64,000 bases of DNA, taken from NCBI RefSeq assembly GCF_000722695.1, contig NZ_JPFU01000013.1, positions 310,001-374,000 of the forward strand, given 5' to 3'. The position numbers and the translations under genes were made by a program. The stretch is from Streptococcus mitis. Lineage in GTDB: Bacteria; Bacillota; Bacilli; Lactobacillales; Streptococcaceae. The notes under the pieces are model-generated. The model searched no databases and was not told the DNA's origin. It saw only the letters and a program-made list of their open reading frames with translations. Below are positions 7,998 to 20,412 of the stretch, piece after piece (position 1 is the stretch's first letter; every line of letters begins with the position of its first letter).

Positions 7998-10256
7998 ATG
8001 CTTTGTCAAAACTGTAAAATCAACGACTCAACAATTCATCTTTACACCAATCTCAATGGAAAACAAAAACAAATTGACCTCTGTCAAAACTGCTACAAGA
8101 TTATCAAGACTGATCCTAACAACAGTCTCTTTAAAGGTATGACAGATTTGAACAATCGTGACTTCGATCCCTTTGGTGATTTCTTCAATGATCTAAACAA
8201 TTTCAGACCTTCTAGCAATACTCCTCCTATTCCCCCAACCCAATCAGGTGGAGGTTACGGTGGAAACGGCGGTTATGGTTCCCAAAATCGTGGATCTGCT
8301 CAAACTCCACCCCCAAGCCAAGAAAAAGGCCTGCTAGAAGAATTTGGTATCAATGTAACTGAGATTGCTCGTCGTGGCGATATCGACCCCGTTATTGGAC
8401 GCGATGATGAGATTATCCGTGTCATCGAAATTCTCAATCGTAGAACTAAGAATAATCCTGTTCTTATCGGTGAACCAGGTGTCGGAAAAACGGCTGTTGT
8501 CGAAGGTCTAGCTCAGAAAATCGTTGATGGAGATGTTCCGCATAAACTCCAAGGTAAACAAGTCATCCGTCTAGATGTGGTTAGCCTAGTTCAAGGAACG
8601 GGTATCCGTGGACAATTTGAAGAACGCATGCAAAAACTCATGGAAGAAATTCGCAAACGTGAGGATATCATCCTCTTTATCGATGAAATCCATGAAATTG
8701 TCGGTGCTGGTTCTGCAGGCGATGGCAATATGGACGCAGGAAATATCCTCAAACCCGCCCTTGCTCGTGGGGAACTGCAACTGGTCGGTGCCACTACACT
8801 CAATGAGTACCGTATCATTGAAAAAGATGCTGCTCTTGAGCGTCGTATGCAGCCTGTCAAAGTCGATGAACCAACCGTGGAAGAAACAATCATTATCCTC
8901 AAAGGGATTCAAAAGAAATACGAAGACTATCACCACGTTCACTATACCGATGCTGCAATTGAAGCAGCTGCAACTCTTTCCAATCGTTATATCCAAGATC
9001 GTTTCTTACCAGATAAAGCGATCGACCTTCTGGATGAAGCCGGATCTAAGATGAACTTGACCTTAAACTTTGTAGATCCAAAAGTAATTGATCAACGCTT
9101 GATTGAAGCTGAAAATCTCAAGTCTCAAGCTACACGAGATGAAGATTTTGAAAAAGCTGCCTATTTCCGTGATCAGATTGCAAAATATAAGGAAATGCAA
9201 AAGAAAAAGGTCACAGACCAAGATACGCCTATCATCAGCGAGAAAACAATTGAACATATTATCGAGCAAAAAACAAATATCCCTGTTGGCGATCTTAAAG
9301 AAAAAGAACAGTCTCAGCTCATCCATCTTGCTGAAGACCTAAAAGCTCATGTTATTGGACAGGACGAGGCTGTAGATAAAATTGCGAAAGCTATCCGCCG
9401 TAATCGTGTGGGACTCGGTACTCCTAATCGTCCAATCGGTAGTTTCCTCTTTGTTGGGCCAACTGGTGTCGGAAAAACAGAGCTTTCTAAACAGCTTGCC
9501 ATTGAACTCTTTGGTTCTTCTGACAGTATGATTCGCTTTGATATGAGTGAATATATGGAAAAACACAGTGTAGCGAAATTAGTTGGTGCCCCTCCAGGTT
9601 ATGTTGGCTACGATGAGGCTGGGCAATTAACTGAAAAAGTTCGCCGCAATCCATATTCTCTTATTCTCTTGGATGAAGTAGAGAAAGCCCATCCAGATGT
9701 TATGCACATGTTCCTCCAGGTCTTGGACGATGGTCGTTTAACAGATGGGCAAGGACGCACCGTTAGCTTCAAGGACGCAATCATCATCATGACTTCAAAT
9801 GCTGGGACTGGAAAAGCCGAAGCTAGCGTTGGATTTGGGGCAGCTCGCGAAGGACGTACCAACTCTGTTCTTGGTGAACTCGGTAACTTCTTTAGCCCAG
9901 AGTTTATGAACCGTTTTGATGGTATTATCGAATTTAAGGCTCTCAGCAAGGATAACCTCCTTCAGATTGTCGAGCTTATGCTAGCAGACGTTAACAAGCG
10001 CCTTTCTAGCAACAATATTCATTTAGATGTAACTGAAAAGGTCAAGGAAAAATTAGTTGACCTCGGTTATGATCCAAAAATGGGAGCACGCCCACTTCGT
10101 CGTACTATTCAAGACTATATTGAAGACGCAATCACTGACTACTACCTTGAAAATCCAAGCGAAAAAGACCTAAAGGCAGTGATGACTAGCAAGGGAAACA
10201 TTCAGATTAAGTCTGCCAAAAAAGCTGAAGTAAAAACTTCTGAAAAAGAAGTATAA
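7998..10256 (+). CDS. clpE: ATP-dependent Clp protease ATPase subunit ClpE
   Basis: A Hsp100 unfoldase of 752 residues that feeds substrates to ClpP and helps protein quality control under heat. The N-terminal zinc finger has two CxxC pairs (C3/C6 and C29/C32), the ClpE hallmark. A glycine/asparagine-rich linker (about 84-100) precedes the first AAA module (Walker A GEPGVGKT at residue 158). A UVR-like coiled segment ([16 protein letters not shown]) links to the second module (GPTGVGKT at about 487), which carries the sensor and the ClpP-contact region. It is controlled by the CtsR box at 7941-7957. clpP, its partner, lies at 63020-63610 with the same operator. Confidence 0.98.
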   Translation: MLCQNCKINDSTIHLYTNLNGKQKQIDLCQNCYKIIKTDPNNSLFKGMTDLNNRDFDPFGDFFNDLNNFRPSSNTPPIPPTQSGGGYGGNGGYGSQNRGSAQTPPPSQEKGLLEEFGINVTEIARRGDIDPVIGRDDEIIRVIEILNRRTKNNPVLIGEPGVGKTAVVEGLAQKIVDGDVPHKLQGKQVIRLDVVSLVQGTGIRGQFEERMQKLMEEIRKREDIILFIDEIHEIVGAGSAGDGNMDAGNILKPALARGELQLVGATTLNEYRIIEKDAALERRMQPVKVDEPTVEETIIILKGIQKKYEDYHHVHYTDAAIEAAATLSNRYIQDRFLPDKAIDLLDEAGSKMNLTLNFVDPKVIDQRLIEAENLKSQATRDEDFEKAAYFRDQIAKYKEMQKKKVTDQDTPIISEKTIEHIIEQKTNIPVGDLKEKEQSQLIHLAEDLKAHVIGQDEAVDKIAKAIRRNRVGLGTPNRPIGSFLFVGPTGVGKTELSKQLAIELFGSSDSMIRFDMSEYMEKHSVAKLVGAPPGYVGYDEAGQLTEKVRRNPYSLILLDEVEKAHPDVMHMFLQVLDDGRLTDGQGRTVSFKDAIIIMTSNAGTGKAEASVGFGAAREGRTNSVLGELGNFFSPEFMNRFDGIIEFKALSKDNLLQIVELMLADVNKRLSSNNIHLDVTEKVKEKLVDLGYDPKMGARPLRRTIQDYIEDAITDYYLENPSEKDLKAVMTSKGNIQIKSAKKAEVKTSEKEV

Positions 10257-10265
10257 ATCCTATAG

Positions 10266-10302
10266 AAAAGGAGTAGAAAATGAAAATTTTCTGCTCTTTT
10301 TT
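10266..10302 (+). terminator. clpE terminator
   Basis: AAAAGGAGTAGAAAA pairs with TTTTCTGCTCTTTT (one bulge, one G-T pair) and runs into Ts, directly after the clpE stop. Confidence 0.75.
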
Positions 10303-10385
10303 ACTAAAATAACTATAAGTTCTTGACAGCTCAGCCTTTGTCCATTAAGATAATAATAAAGATAATAGATAATGAGGAAAATGCA

Positions 10386-10838
10386 ATGGCAAACCCAACT
10401 TTTGGAGAAAAGAAAGCAAATACAGACTATGTTGCACGCTATGGAGTGTATGCAGTTATCCCTGACGCTGAACAAAAACAAATTGTTCTTGTTCAAGCAC
10501 CAAATGGTGCTTGGTTCCTACCAGGTGGCGAAATTGAAGCAGGTGAAAACCATCAAGAAGCCCTAAAGCGTGAATTGATTGAAGAGCTTGGCTTTACAGC
10601 TGAAATTGGTAGCTATTACGGACAAGCTGACGAATATTTCTACTCTCGTCACCGTGACACCTACTACTACAATCCTGCCTACCTCTATGAAGCAACTTCC
10701 TTCAAAGAAGTGCAAAAACCACTAGAAGACTTCAATCATATTTCCTGGTTCCCTATTGACGAGGCTATTGAAAATCTCAAACGTGGTAGCCATAAATGGG
10801 CCATCCAATCTTGGAAAAAACAGCATAAGATTGACTAA
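10386..10838 (+). CDS. Nudix hydrolase
   Basis: A 150-residue Nudix enzyme from the ATG at 10386 (MANPTFGEKKANTDYV); an upstream start at 10323 lacks an SD, while a GAGG lies before this ATG. The Nudix box is perfect: GEIEAGE, then NHQEALK, then RELIEELGF, so the Mg-binding Glu residues are present and hydrolysis of a nucleoside diphosphate linked to another moiety is expected. The substrate cannot be read from sequence. Its stop codon merges with the first bases of BOX element 1, so the 3' UTR is a BOX. Confidence 0.9.
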   Translation: MANPTFGEKKANTDYVARYGVYAVIPDAEQKQIVLVQAPNGAWFLPGGEIEAGENHQEALKRELIEELGFTAEIGSYYGQADEYFYSRHRDTYYYNPAYLYEATSFKEVQKPLEDFNHISWFPIDEAIENLKRGSHKWAIQSWKKQHKID

Positions 10839-10988
10839 TACTCTTCGAAAATCTCTTCAAACCACGTCAGCTTCGCCTTACCGTATATATGTGACTGACT
10901 TCGTCAGTCTTATCTACAACCTCAAAACAGTGTTTTGAGCAACCTGCGGCTAGCTTCCTAGTTTGCTCTTTGATTTTCATTGAGTATA
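10838..10988 (+). repeat. BOX element 1 (boxA-boxB-boxC)
   Basis: It starts ATACTCTTCGAAAATC (boxA), has an internal boxB (GACTTCGTCAGTCTTATC and AAAACAGTGTTTTGAG) and ends in boxC (AGTTTGCTCTTTGATTTTCA then TTGAGTAT). The ends are complementary, so the RNA folds into a long hairpin. BOX elements are typical of pneumococci and close relatives. Confidence 0.92.
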
Positions 10989-11010
10989 AATCAAGCTACT
11001 TTATTTAAAA

Positions 11011-11021
11011 AGTGCTATAAT
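11011..11021 (+). promoter_or_regulatory. Extended -10 promoter of the DUF1827 gene
   Basis: GTGCTATAAT contains TGnTATAAT with TATAAT at 11016-11021; no convincing -35 is seen. It lies just downstream of BOX 1 and 27 bp before the ATG. Confidence 0.7.
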
Positions 11022-11047
11022 AGAATTAGAAAATCGGAGGAAATGTT

Positions 11048-11347
11048 ATGAAGCTTATCAATACGACAAACTCACACTCGCAACTTGTAAAAAGCCAGCT
11101 AGAGAGTACCGATGCAACCCTTGTTGAAGTTTACTCGGCAGGAAATACAGATGTTATTTTTACCCAAGCTCCGCTTCACTATGAAATCCTCATCTCAAAC
11201 AAACACCGTGCTATTCGAGAAACTGAAATCGAAGCCATTCAAGAATTTTTCTTAAAACGTAAAATTGATAATGAATCCATTGATGAGGCCAATATCAAAA
11301 CACTCTACTCAGAAAAATTAATTGAAATTTCGATTCCAACCAAATAA
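11048..11347 (+). CDS. DUF1827 family protein
   Basis: A 99-residue soluble protein (MKLINTTNSHSQLVKSQLES...) of the DUF1827 family found in lactic acid bacteria; no function is known to me. It has a strong SD (CGGAGG) and its own extended -10 promoter just after BOX 1. A long structured hairpin follows at 11346-11432. It is monocistronic and convergent with ezrA. No catalytic motif, signal peptide or membrane helix can be seen. Confidence 0.85.
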   Translation: MKLINTTNSHSQLVKSQLESTDATLVEVYSAGNTDVIFTQAPLHYEILISNKHRAIRETEIEAIQEFFLKRKIDNESIDEANIKTLYSEKLIEISIPTK

Positions 11348-11432
11348 AATTTTGGAGAGATTAGAAAGCTATTGAACCTTATAAGCCAAACATAGGTTCT
11401 GATTTACTTTTTAAATCGTCTCCAATTTTTTA
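11346..11432 (+). terminator. DUF1827 gene terminator, branched hairpin
   Basis: AAAATTTTGGAGAGATT pairs imperfectly with AAATCGTCTCCAATTTTTT, enclosing a second small stem (GAACC...GGTTC). It ends in a T run. Confidence 0.65.
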
Positions 11433-11467
11433 TCTTGAGATTTTATCATAGAAGATTTTATAGACAA

Positions 11468-11510
11468 TAAAAAGATTTGGTTCTGCTTCTCACAAAACCA
11501 AATCTTTTTT
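11468..11510 (-). terminator. ezrA operon terminator (bidirectional)
   Basis: AAAAAGATTTGGTT and AACCAAATCTTTTTT form a near-perfect stem between the convergent DUF1827 and ezrA genes. Either strand ends in Ts. Confidence 0.9.
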
Positions 11511-11516
11511 ATTATG

Positions 11517-13244
11517 TTAGAAACGAATTGTCTCACGTGTCTTTTCATATGAAGTAACGAAACGGTTGGTTACACCAGGTTCTGCGACTTCCAAAGCTTG
11601 CGAAATCTTATCAAATGAAGCATGGTAATCAAATTCTTTTTCAAAGATTTCTAATGAGTCATTAAAGGCTTCCTGAATTCGTTCATCAAATGAGCGGTAA
11701 CGATTCGAATACTGTAGTAGTTGTTCAGTCAAAGTTGCATATTTAACAATATTATAAGTTTCATCTTCAAGTACTTCCATATCATTTGTTGTAATCTCAA
11801 GTATACGGTTTACAACTTCGATATTGACCTGAGCTTCTTCTAGTTCAACCATTAACTCTTCTGTATGGTTACTTGCTGTAAAGAACAACTGTAAGAAATT
11901 TTGAGGAATACCTGGAAGATTGCGTTTCTCCATATATCTCTTGATTGTATGAAGACGATTAACATAAATATTTGCCTTTTGGCGAGCATTGATATCATCT
12001 TTTTCAATCTGAGCAAGACGTTGACTAAGTTCGACTTGTTCATCCTCAATTTCTTTCAAAGTCGCTTGTAAGTTTTCCAAACGTTCTTCAAGCAATGAAT
12101 ATGGCTCAGAGTGTTCCTCTTGTTCTGAAGTTAATTCTAATACAGATTCTTCCAAAGAGTCTAATTCAGTTTGCAATCTATGAACATGACTAACATCTGT
12201 TTCAGAAAATAGATAACTCTTACTTAATCGTTTAATATCTTCGACTAAAACAGCGTTACTATCTTTCATGTGTTGCAGATAAGTAGGAAGTGTTGCTACT
12301 AAACCTTCTACCACTTTCTGTGCAGCAATTTCTCTTGTAAAGATATCATAAAGTGCATTAATCTCTTCTTGGATTTGAGTATTTTCGTACTCGGCATTAT
12401 CCAATTCTAGTTGCGCAATATTCTCATGATTTTTCTTAAGAGCTTCATAAAGCAATTGGAAACGCGCTTCAATATCCGTTTCAGCAAAATGATAGTTAGC
12501 ATCTAAAAGCTTACGGTAACCATCTTCTAAATCTTCTAGTTGATCTGGTAGCTCTTTAGATAATGTTGTTACAACTGCTGGTATACGATCAACAATATGT
12601 GTCAAAGCCAAGATATGATTTTCAGCATTATCCAAAATCACAGCAGCTTCTACTGGGTCACCAGACGAATTTAAAGTTACAAACTGAGAAAACTCTGATT
12701 GGATATTTTCCAATTGTTTTTCAATTTCAGACAAACCTTGCCCATATTCTTCAGAATGATCAGCAACTCGATGTTGCAACTCTTCAAACAAGTCCAAGGT
12801 ATGAAGAACACGTCCACTATTTTTAGACTCTTGTTTCTCCAAATCTGCCAAGGCATTGCGAATTGCTGCAATATCTTCTTCAATCAAGGTAATTTGGCTC
12901 TCGATTTGATCAATTTGATGACTAGCTTTGAAAAAACGGAATGAGTTGTTATAACCTTCTGCCTCGAAAAGATTATTTTCGATATCTGCAAAAGAGTTAA
13001 GAGATAGGTCAACCCATTTTTGGTTCCATTCACGGAAAGTCACCTGGCTTTGTCCAATCAAGTGCATGTTTTTTACAGCTTCAACTTCATCATTAACTGG
13101 AAGATTATACAGCTCTTCTTTTTTCTCTTCTAAAATTGCTAATTTACTTTCATTGCGCTTCCTTACATAGATTGCGATAGCATAGGCAATGACCAATAAA
13201 ACTGCAACTGCAATTATTAAATAAATTACTAGTCTAGCAGACAT
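11517..13244 (-). CDS. ezrA: Septation ring formation regulator EzrA
   Basis: A 575-residue membrane-anchored cell-division protein that modulates FtsZ ring assembly and links it to wall synthesis. One N-terminal helix (about LVIYLIIAVAVLLVIAYAIA) is followed by long spectrin-like coiled coils. The C-terminus ends KTRETIRF. The start at 13244 (MSARLV) has a clear AAGGAG SD and gives the usual length. The N-terminal 40 residues differ at many positions from the pneumococcal version I remember, one reason for thinking this is not a typical pneumococcus. It has an extended -10 promoter (TGATATAAT, 13288-13280) downstream of gyrB. Confidence 0.95.
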   Translation of the reverse strand: MSARLVIYLIIAVAVLLVIAYAIAIYVRKRNESKLAILEEKKEELYNLPVNDEVEAVKNMHLIGQSQVTFREWNQKWVDLSLNSFADIENNLFEAEGYNNSFRFFKASHQIDQIESQITLIEEDIAAIRNALADLEKQESKNSGRVLHTLDLFEELQHRVADHSEEYGQGLSEIEKQLENIQSEFSQFVTLNSSGDPVEAAVILDNAENHILALTHIVDRIPAVVTTLSKELPDQLEDLEDGYRKLLDANYHFAETDIEARFQLLYEALKKNHENIAQLELDNAEYENTQIQEEINALYDIFTREIAAQKVVEGLVATLPTYLQHMKDSNAVLVEDIKRLSKSYLFSETDVSHVHRLQTELDSLEESVLELTSEQEEHSEPYSLLEERLENLQATLKEIEDEQVELSQRLAQIEKDDINARQKANIYVNRLHTIKRYMEKRNLPGIPQNFLQLFFTASNHTEELMVELEEAQVNIEVVNRILEITTNDMEVLEDETYNIVKYATLTEQLLQYSNRYRSFDERIQEAFNDSLEIFEKEFDYHASFDKISQALEVAEPGVTNRFVTSYEKTRETIRF

Positions 13245-13325
13245 ATTAAACTCCTTTTTTACTTGAAACAATCGTAATGATTATATCATATTTTTTAGAC
13301 CAAGGGAACTACTTCTCCCGTTTTT

Positions 13326-15850
<2,525 letters not shown>

Positions 15851-15857
15851 AGCTTTC

Positions 15858-15866
15858 ATTATACCA
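15858..15866 (-). promoter_or_regulatory. Extended -10 promoter abutting the HAD start codon
   Basis: TGGTATAAT occupies 15866-15858, leaving GAAAGCT before the ATG. No good -35 is seen, as is usual for extended -10 promoters. Transcription would begin at or within a base or two of the ATG. Confidence 0.65.
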
Positions 15867-15910
15867 TTTTTTCCTTAAAAAAGCGATGATTTCCTAGATT
15901 TTTCCAAGTA

Positions 15911-15939
15911 AAAAAAACGAGAGAGTGACTCCCGTTTTA
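15911..15939 (-). terminator. Terminator after the DJ-1 gene
   Basis: AAAACGGGAG and CTCTCGTTTT pair with a short loop, followed by eight Ts on the minus strand. The stem begins at the stop codon. Confidence 0.75.
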
Positions 15940-16491
15940 CTGATTTTCACCAAAGACATCTCGATAGAGCATTCCTGCTCGTAAACTCTCTGCGTCTCCT
16001 CCTAATTGCTCCACCAACTCGTAGGCAAAGGCAAGGGCTGTTGAGGGACCTCGACTGGTTGTCAAATGACCATCGACCACTACTGTTTCCTTGACGTATT
16101 GCCCATCAAGGATTTGCTCTTGAACACCGTCATAACAAGTGTACTTCTTGTTTTTCAATACTCCTGCTTGATTGAGGGCAATTGGTGCCGCACAAATGGC
16201 TGCCAGTTTCTTCCCTTCTTGCTCGAAGCTTTGCAATTCTTGAATTAAAGCCTGATTTTCACGCAAATGTGCAGATCCAGGCATTCCACCAGGAAGTACA
16301 ATCATGTCATAATCTGATAAATCACCATCAAAGATACGGTCTGCTCTTACTTGGATTGCGTGCGAACCTGTTACTTGCTCCTCAAATCCTACCATATCAC
16401 AAGTGATACTTGCTCGACGCAAGACATCTACAACTGTCAAAGCTTCAATTTCTTCAAAGCCCTGAGCTAACATTACTGCTACTTTAACCAT
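15937..16491 (-). CDS. DJ-1/PfpI (YajL-type) family protein
   Basis: A 184-residue DJ-1 superfamily protein. The nucleophile elbow AAICAAPIAL places the reactive Cys at 100, and GFEEIEALT supplies Glu16, the pair seen in YajL and human DJ-1. Family roles include protection against methylglyoxal or oxidative damage and thiol chaperone activity; older databases call it a thiazole monophosphate biosynthesis protein, which is doubtful. It is the last gene of a dinG-rodA-DJ-1 operon, 10 bp after rodA. It is cytosolic with no signal. Confidence 0.9.
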   Translation of the reverse strand: MVKVAVMLAQGFEEIEALTVVDVLRRASITCDMVGFEEQVTGSHAIQVRADRIFDGDLSDYDMIVLPGGMPGSAHLRENQALIQELQSFEQEGKKLAAICAAPIALNQAGVLKNKKYTCYDGVQEQILDGQYVKETVVVDGHLTTSRGPSTALAFAYELVEQLGGDAESLRAGMLYRDVFGENQ

Positions 16492-16501
16492 GATTTTCTC
16501 C

Positions 16502-17725
16502 TTATTTGATTCGTTTTAATACAACCTTTTTCCGTTTGAATGGGACTTTTCCGCTCTTTTCTTCAGCTAGATTAGTCTGGTAACTCATCGATAAAAGCAA
16601 GCCAACACCGATCAAATTACTGATAATAGCTGATCCTCCTTGTGAAATGAAAGGCAGAGGAATCCCAGTCAAAGGAAGCAAGCCCGTCACAGCACCGATA
16701 TTTTCAAAGATGTGGAAGAGCAACATCATAATCAAACCAGTGGAAATATAGGTGTAGAACTGGTTATTTGATTTGAGAGTAATCTTCAACATACGGTAAA
16801 TGAGCATGAGATAGAGAGCAATGACAAGGACTGAGCCAATGAAGCCAAAATCTTCTGCGATAACCGTGAAAATCATATCCGACTCGCGAACTGGAATAAG
16901 TAGATTCGAAGCATTAAATCCCTGACCAAATAGGCCACCACTGCCAATAGCAATTTGTCCTTGAGCCTGCTGGTAAGTGGTTGTTTGGGCAAAGTCAAAA
17001 GGATTGAGCCAAGCCAAGATACGATTGATTTGGTAGGTCGGCATTCCTAATTGATGAAGAAAAGCCCTTCCGTCCTTGCTGATAAAAATAGCTAAGAAGC
17101 CAGCAATACCTGTTACCGCAGTCACAAATACTGGGATAATAATTTTCCAAGAAACTCCTGATAGCAAAACGATTCCTGAGAAGATGGCCACAAAAACCAA
17201 AGCCGTCCCCAAGTCACTTTGAAGTGCCAAAAGAACTAGGACTGGAATGGTAAAGAGAATCATCCAGAAGATCAGCAAGAAGTCCAGCGGAACTGTGCGC
17301 TTCCATTCCTTATGTTTTTTGGTAAACTGGACAATGACACGAGCCAACATGAGGATATAGGATATCTTCATAAATTCTGACGGCTGGAACAAGGTAACAC
17401 CATTTACCGATACCCAGTTTTTGGCACCCGTTGATGCAACTAGGCTTGGATTATAAAAGACAATTGGCAAGACCATGAGTCCCAAGCCTAAAATATACAG
17501 AAAGGGAGTCACTTTCCAAAGAAATTCTGTATTAAAGAGCATGACCACAAAACCAATCACAAGCCCCAAGGCAATCCAGGCGACCTGCTGCCCTAAAATG
17601 GGCAGAATATTGTTTGGATAATCATGACTAACAGCTATATAGATAGCCACCACGCCAATAACCAGTAGAAAAAATACTGGTAATAGCAAACTATAATCGA
17701 CTCTAGAGTCGAGAGAACGTTTCAT
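16502..17725 (-). CDS. rodA: Rod-shape/peripheral wall SEDS glycosyltransferase RodA
   Basis: A SEDS-family peptidoglycan polymerase for peripheral wall synthesis, working with a class B PBP. The start at 17725 (MKRSLDSRVDYS) gives 407 residues; nine extra codons are possible but lack an SD. About ten membrane helices are visible. SEDS signatures include GVTLFQPSEFMKISYILMLA, LLALQSDLGTALVFVAI, and the C-terminal GIPLPFISQGGSAIISNL. The cytoplasmic tail is basic (FKRKKVVLKRIK). It lies 36 bp after dinG and 10 bp before the DJ-1 gene, with no terminators between. Confidence 0.95.
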   Translation of the reverse strand: MKRSLDSRVDYSLLLPVFFLLVIGVVAIYIAVSHDYPNNILPILGQQVAWIALGLVIGFVVMLFNTEFLWKVTPFLYILGLGLMVLPIVFYNPSLVASTGAKNWVSVNGVTLFQPSEFMKISYILMLARVIVQFTKKHKEWKRTVPLDFLLIFWMILFTIPVLVLLALQSDLGTALVFVAIFSGIVLLSGVSWKIIIPVFVTAVTGIAGFLAIFISKDGRAFLHQLGMPTYQINRILAWLNPFDFAQTTTYQQAQGQIAIGSGGLFGQGFNASNLLIPVRESDMIFTVIAEDFGFIGSVLVIALYLMLIYRMLKITLKSNNQFYTYISTGLIMMLLFHIFENIGAVTGLLPLTGIPLPFISQGGSAIISNLIGVGLLLSMSYQTNLAEEKSGKVPFKRKKVVLKRIK

Positions 17726-17761
17726 ATACACTAACCTTATACTTTCATACAATACTATTTA

Positions 17762-20212
17762 TCAAAGTTCATTTAAAAATCTATCAATAGCCTCATTAAC
17801 TTCAGATTGAGCGATCGTTGTAACGCTCGCTTCTTTTGCTAGAGATACTACTATTTGTTTGCCATATCGCTTTCCGACAATTCTCTTATCCAAAATAAGA
17901 GTTAAGGAACGCTGGTGTTCGCGTCTCATACTTCTTCCCAAAGCCTGTTTTAAACGAATAATGGCCATTGGCAATTGATAATCATAAAAGGCATTTTTCC
18001 CTTCTTGATTCAGTTCCTGATTAATCTTTTTCGTCAAGGGCTCTTGAGGATTTTGGAAAGGAAGTCTTGGTACAACTTGAATCACAAAAGGATGGCTTGA
18101 AAAATCAACTCCTTCCCAAAAACTTGCTGCACCAAGCAAGATTTGTTGTTCTCCTTTTTCAAAGCGTTTCTTCAGTTGATGAACATCGCCATTTTTATAC
18201 TGGGCTAAATGACTTACAGGGAGTAAATTTGATACTGCCAGAAGCATGTCTTTAGCAGTAAAGAGAACTAAAATCGGTTGCTGGAAAGCTTGAAGATCCA
18301 TCAGCAAATTAGCTACCTCTTTGGCGTAGATTTCTAAGGAGGTTTCTGTTACCAAGGGGAAATCTTTGATCAAGATCACTTCTTGATCCTGTTTTTTACC
18401 AGCTTCAATCTTGACAAATTTAGCTTCGGGATAGCCTAACAGGTCTGCCAAAGAAACTCTCTGACTAATCTCAAGAGTAGCCGACACTCCCAAGACTTGA
18501 CATGAATCAGGCACTAAGGAAGATAGAAGAATACGGCCTGATTTTGTAGAAGAAATCTGAATTTTCTTTTGACTCGTTTCAGTTGCTTCAAGCCAGTAAT
18601 CACCTTCAGCCGTAAAATAGCGGACCAGCTCATCAAAGCCTTCTACTTCTAATTCTGAAAAATACTGATGGAGATTGGCCAGAGAATCTAAGATATTTTT
18701 CCTAGATTTTCCAGACTGAAATTGTTCTATCAGGTAGAGACACTCAAAGCGAATACTTTCTAGTATTCGTTGCTGGACCTTATTTTGCTCGTCCAGTAAA
18801 GCCTTATCAAGCAAAACGATAATAGACTGGATATCGTAGGTCTCTTGAAGCAGATTTTCTAAAGCTAACAAAATCTTTTGAACTTCATCAATAATCAATA
18901 TACGGTCACTGACAAATTCAGGATTATCTTCCAGTCTGGTTACAAGATAAGCATGATTGGTCACTAAAAGCTTGCAGGTTTGTGCCTTTTCTTGACTACG
19001 TTTCCAAAAATCTTCCGTCACAAATAAGCTTTGAGATGATAAATTCCCGTCATGACGAAGATCTGTTAGAAAATGTTGGTAACGGTAGAGTTGCCCGATT
19101 TCATCCAAATCCCCCGTTTCTGTCTCTGTCAGCCAGATCAAGAGTTGCATTTTAAAGCGTCTAAATAAGCGATTTTCATCATTTTCCTGCAAGGAACGAT
19201 AAAAGGCATCCAACTTCAGATAATTGTGTGGTCCCTTTAAACTATGAATATCTGTATGGAACACCTCTTTAAGACGTTTACCTTCTTCTTCCATGGTTTG
19301 ATTTTGAAGAATCTTTGTCGGAACGCTAAGGACAATCTGACGATTTTCCACTTGGGACAAAGCGGGTAAGAGATAGCCATAAGTTTTCCCAATCCCAGTT
19401 GGCGCTTGAATGAATGATACAGGCTCATCCTTCAATAGCAAACCAACCTCTTTAGCAAAACTTTCTTGCTCCTCCCTCACTTCAAGGTTCAACAGAGAAA
19501 TATTTTTAGAAAAATCTTGAGATAATTTTCGTGGCTCATTGGGAGCTGTAGGTTTCTTGAAATATAGCCCTTGAACTTGGACCAAGTCTGGAGAACTCAG
19601 GATAGATTGACTGCGATAAATTTCTTCAATAACTAGGTAAGACTCATATAAGAGAGCATCAGCCATTTCCAGCAAGCGTTCCAAAAGACCTTTCGGAAGC
19701 TGGGCCATCTTTTCTCGTAGAAAAAGGAGTAATTCCGCAGTAGCTTGGGCATCTGAAAGGGCTGTGTGAGCGTGTTTTAGAGGAATTCCTAATTCCTGAC
19801 ACAAAATCGGCAAACTATATTTTTCCAGTTCAGGGAAAAAGACCTGAGCCAATTCTACCGTGTCAACACGAGGATTTCTTAATTCATAGCCTTCAAAAAA
19901 TAAATTTTCCGCCAAGAGATTGGCATCAAACTGAACATTATGGGCTACAAAAATCCCATCCTCTACCAAGTCAAAAATTTTTCTGGCAACTTGCGAAAAA
20001 TCAGGTGCTAGCGCCAGACGTTGGTCAGTCAGTCCTGTCAGTTCTTTGATATGAGCATCCAAAGGTTCATGTGGATTGACATCCGTCGAATAGTGATCGA
20101 CGATTTTTCCATCCTCAATCACAACAATTCCCACTTGGATAATTTTAGCCTTACTACCTGTGCTAGTTGCCTCTAAATCCACCACAACATAGCGATTACC
20201 AATCGTTTTCAT
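17762..20212 (-). CDS. dinG: DinG-type helicase with N-terminal DnaQ-like exonuclease
   Basis: An 816-residue fusion typical of Firmicutes. Residues 1-170 are a DEDDh 3'-5' exonuclease: VVVDLEATS (D12, E14), FVAHNVQFDANLL and HTALSDAQATAELL. The rest is an XPD-like superfamily 2 helicase: Walker A APTGIGKTYGYLLPA, motif II RILIIDEVQ, motif III LGVSATLE, motif VI QALGRSMRR. Motif II reads DEVQ rather than DEAH. The four-cysteine Fe-S cluster of E. coli DinG is not evident. A role in DNA repair or replication is expected. It is the first gene of the dinG-rodA-DJ-1 operon. Confidence 0.93.
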   Translation of the reverse strand: MKTIGNRYVVVDLEATSTGSKAKIIQVGIVVIEDGKIVDHYSTDVNPHEPLDAHIKELTGLTDQRLALAPDFSQVARKIFDLVEDGIFVAHNVQFDANLLAENLFFEGYELRNPRVDTVELAQVFFPELEKYSLPILCQELGIPLKHAHTALSDAQATAELLLFLREKMAQLPKGLLERLLEMADALLYESYLVIEEIYRSQSILSSPDLVQVQGLYFKKPTAPNEPRKLSQDFSKNISLLNLEVREEQESFAKEVGLLLKDEPVSFIQAPTGIGKTYGYLLPALSQVENRQIVLSVPTKILQNQTMEEEGKRLKEVFHTDIHSLKGPHNYLKLDAFYRSLQENDENRLFRRFKMQLLIWLTETETGDLDEIGQLYRYQHFLTDLRHDGNLSSQSLFVTEDFWKRSQEKAQTCKLLVTNHAYLVTRLEDNPEFVSDRILIIDEVQKILLALENLLQETYDIQSIIVLLDKALLDEQNKVQQRILESIRFECLYLIEQFQSGKSRKNILDSLANLHQYFSELEVEGFDELVRYFTAEGDYWLEATETSQKKIQISSTKSGRILLSSLVPDSCQVLGVSATLEISQRVSLADLLGYPEAKFVKIEAGKKQDQEVILIKDFPLVTETSLEIYAKEVANLLMDLQAFQQPILVLFTAKDMLLAVSNLLPVSHLAQYKNGDVHQLKKRFEKGEQQILLGAASFWEGVDFSSHPFVIQVVPRLPFQNPQEPLTKKINQELNQEGKNAFYDYQLPMAIIRLKQALGRSMRREHQRSLTLILDKRIVGKRYGKQIVVSLAKEASVTTIAQSEVNEAIDRFLNEL

Positions 20213-20355
20213 TATAAAAAATTATACCAAAAAAAGGGCCATTTGGCACCTGCAAACATGGGATAATTTTCAAACTCAAGAAGATTACTTTTCTGAAAAA
20301 TCCCAGTAAACAGAGCATCCTATCCTGCTAATTTTTTTGAAAATGGTGAGGAAAT

Positions 20356-20399
20356 AAGAAAAATTGAGAGAAGAAATGTTTGCATCTTCCTTCTCTCAA
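20356..20399 (-). terminator. Terminator after the U32 peptidase gene
   Basis: TTGAGAGAAG and CTTCTCTCAA enclose a 17-base loop; on the minus strand this is followed by TTTTTC. Confidence 0.8.
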
Positions 20400-20412
20400 C
20401 GAATCATTTACT

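Noticed and set aside
8586..8996. Long minus-strand open frames inside clpE
   Set aside because: They are antisense shadows of a highly biased coding region, with no SD or family similarity.
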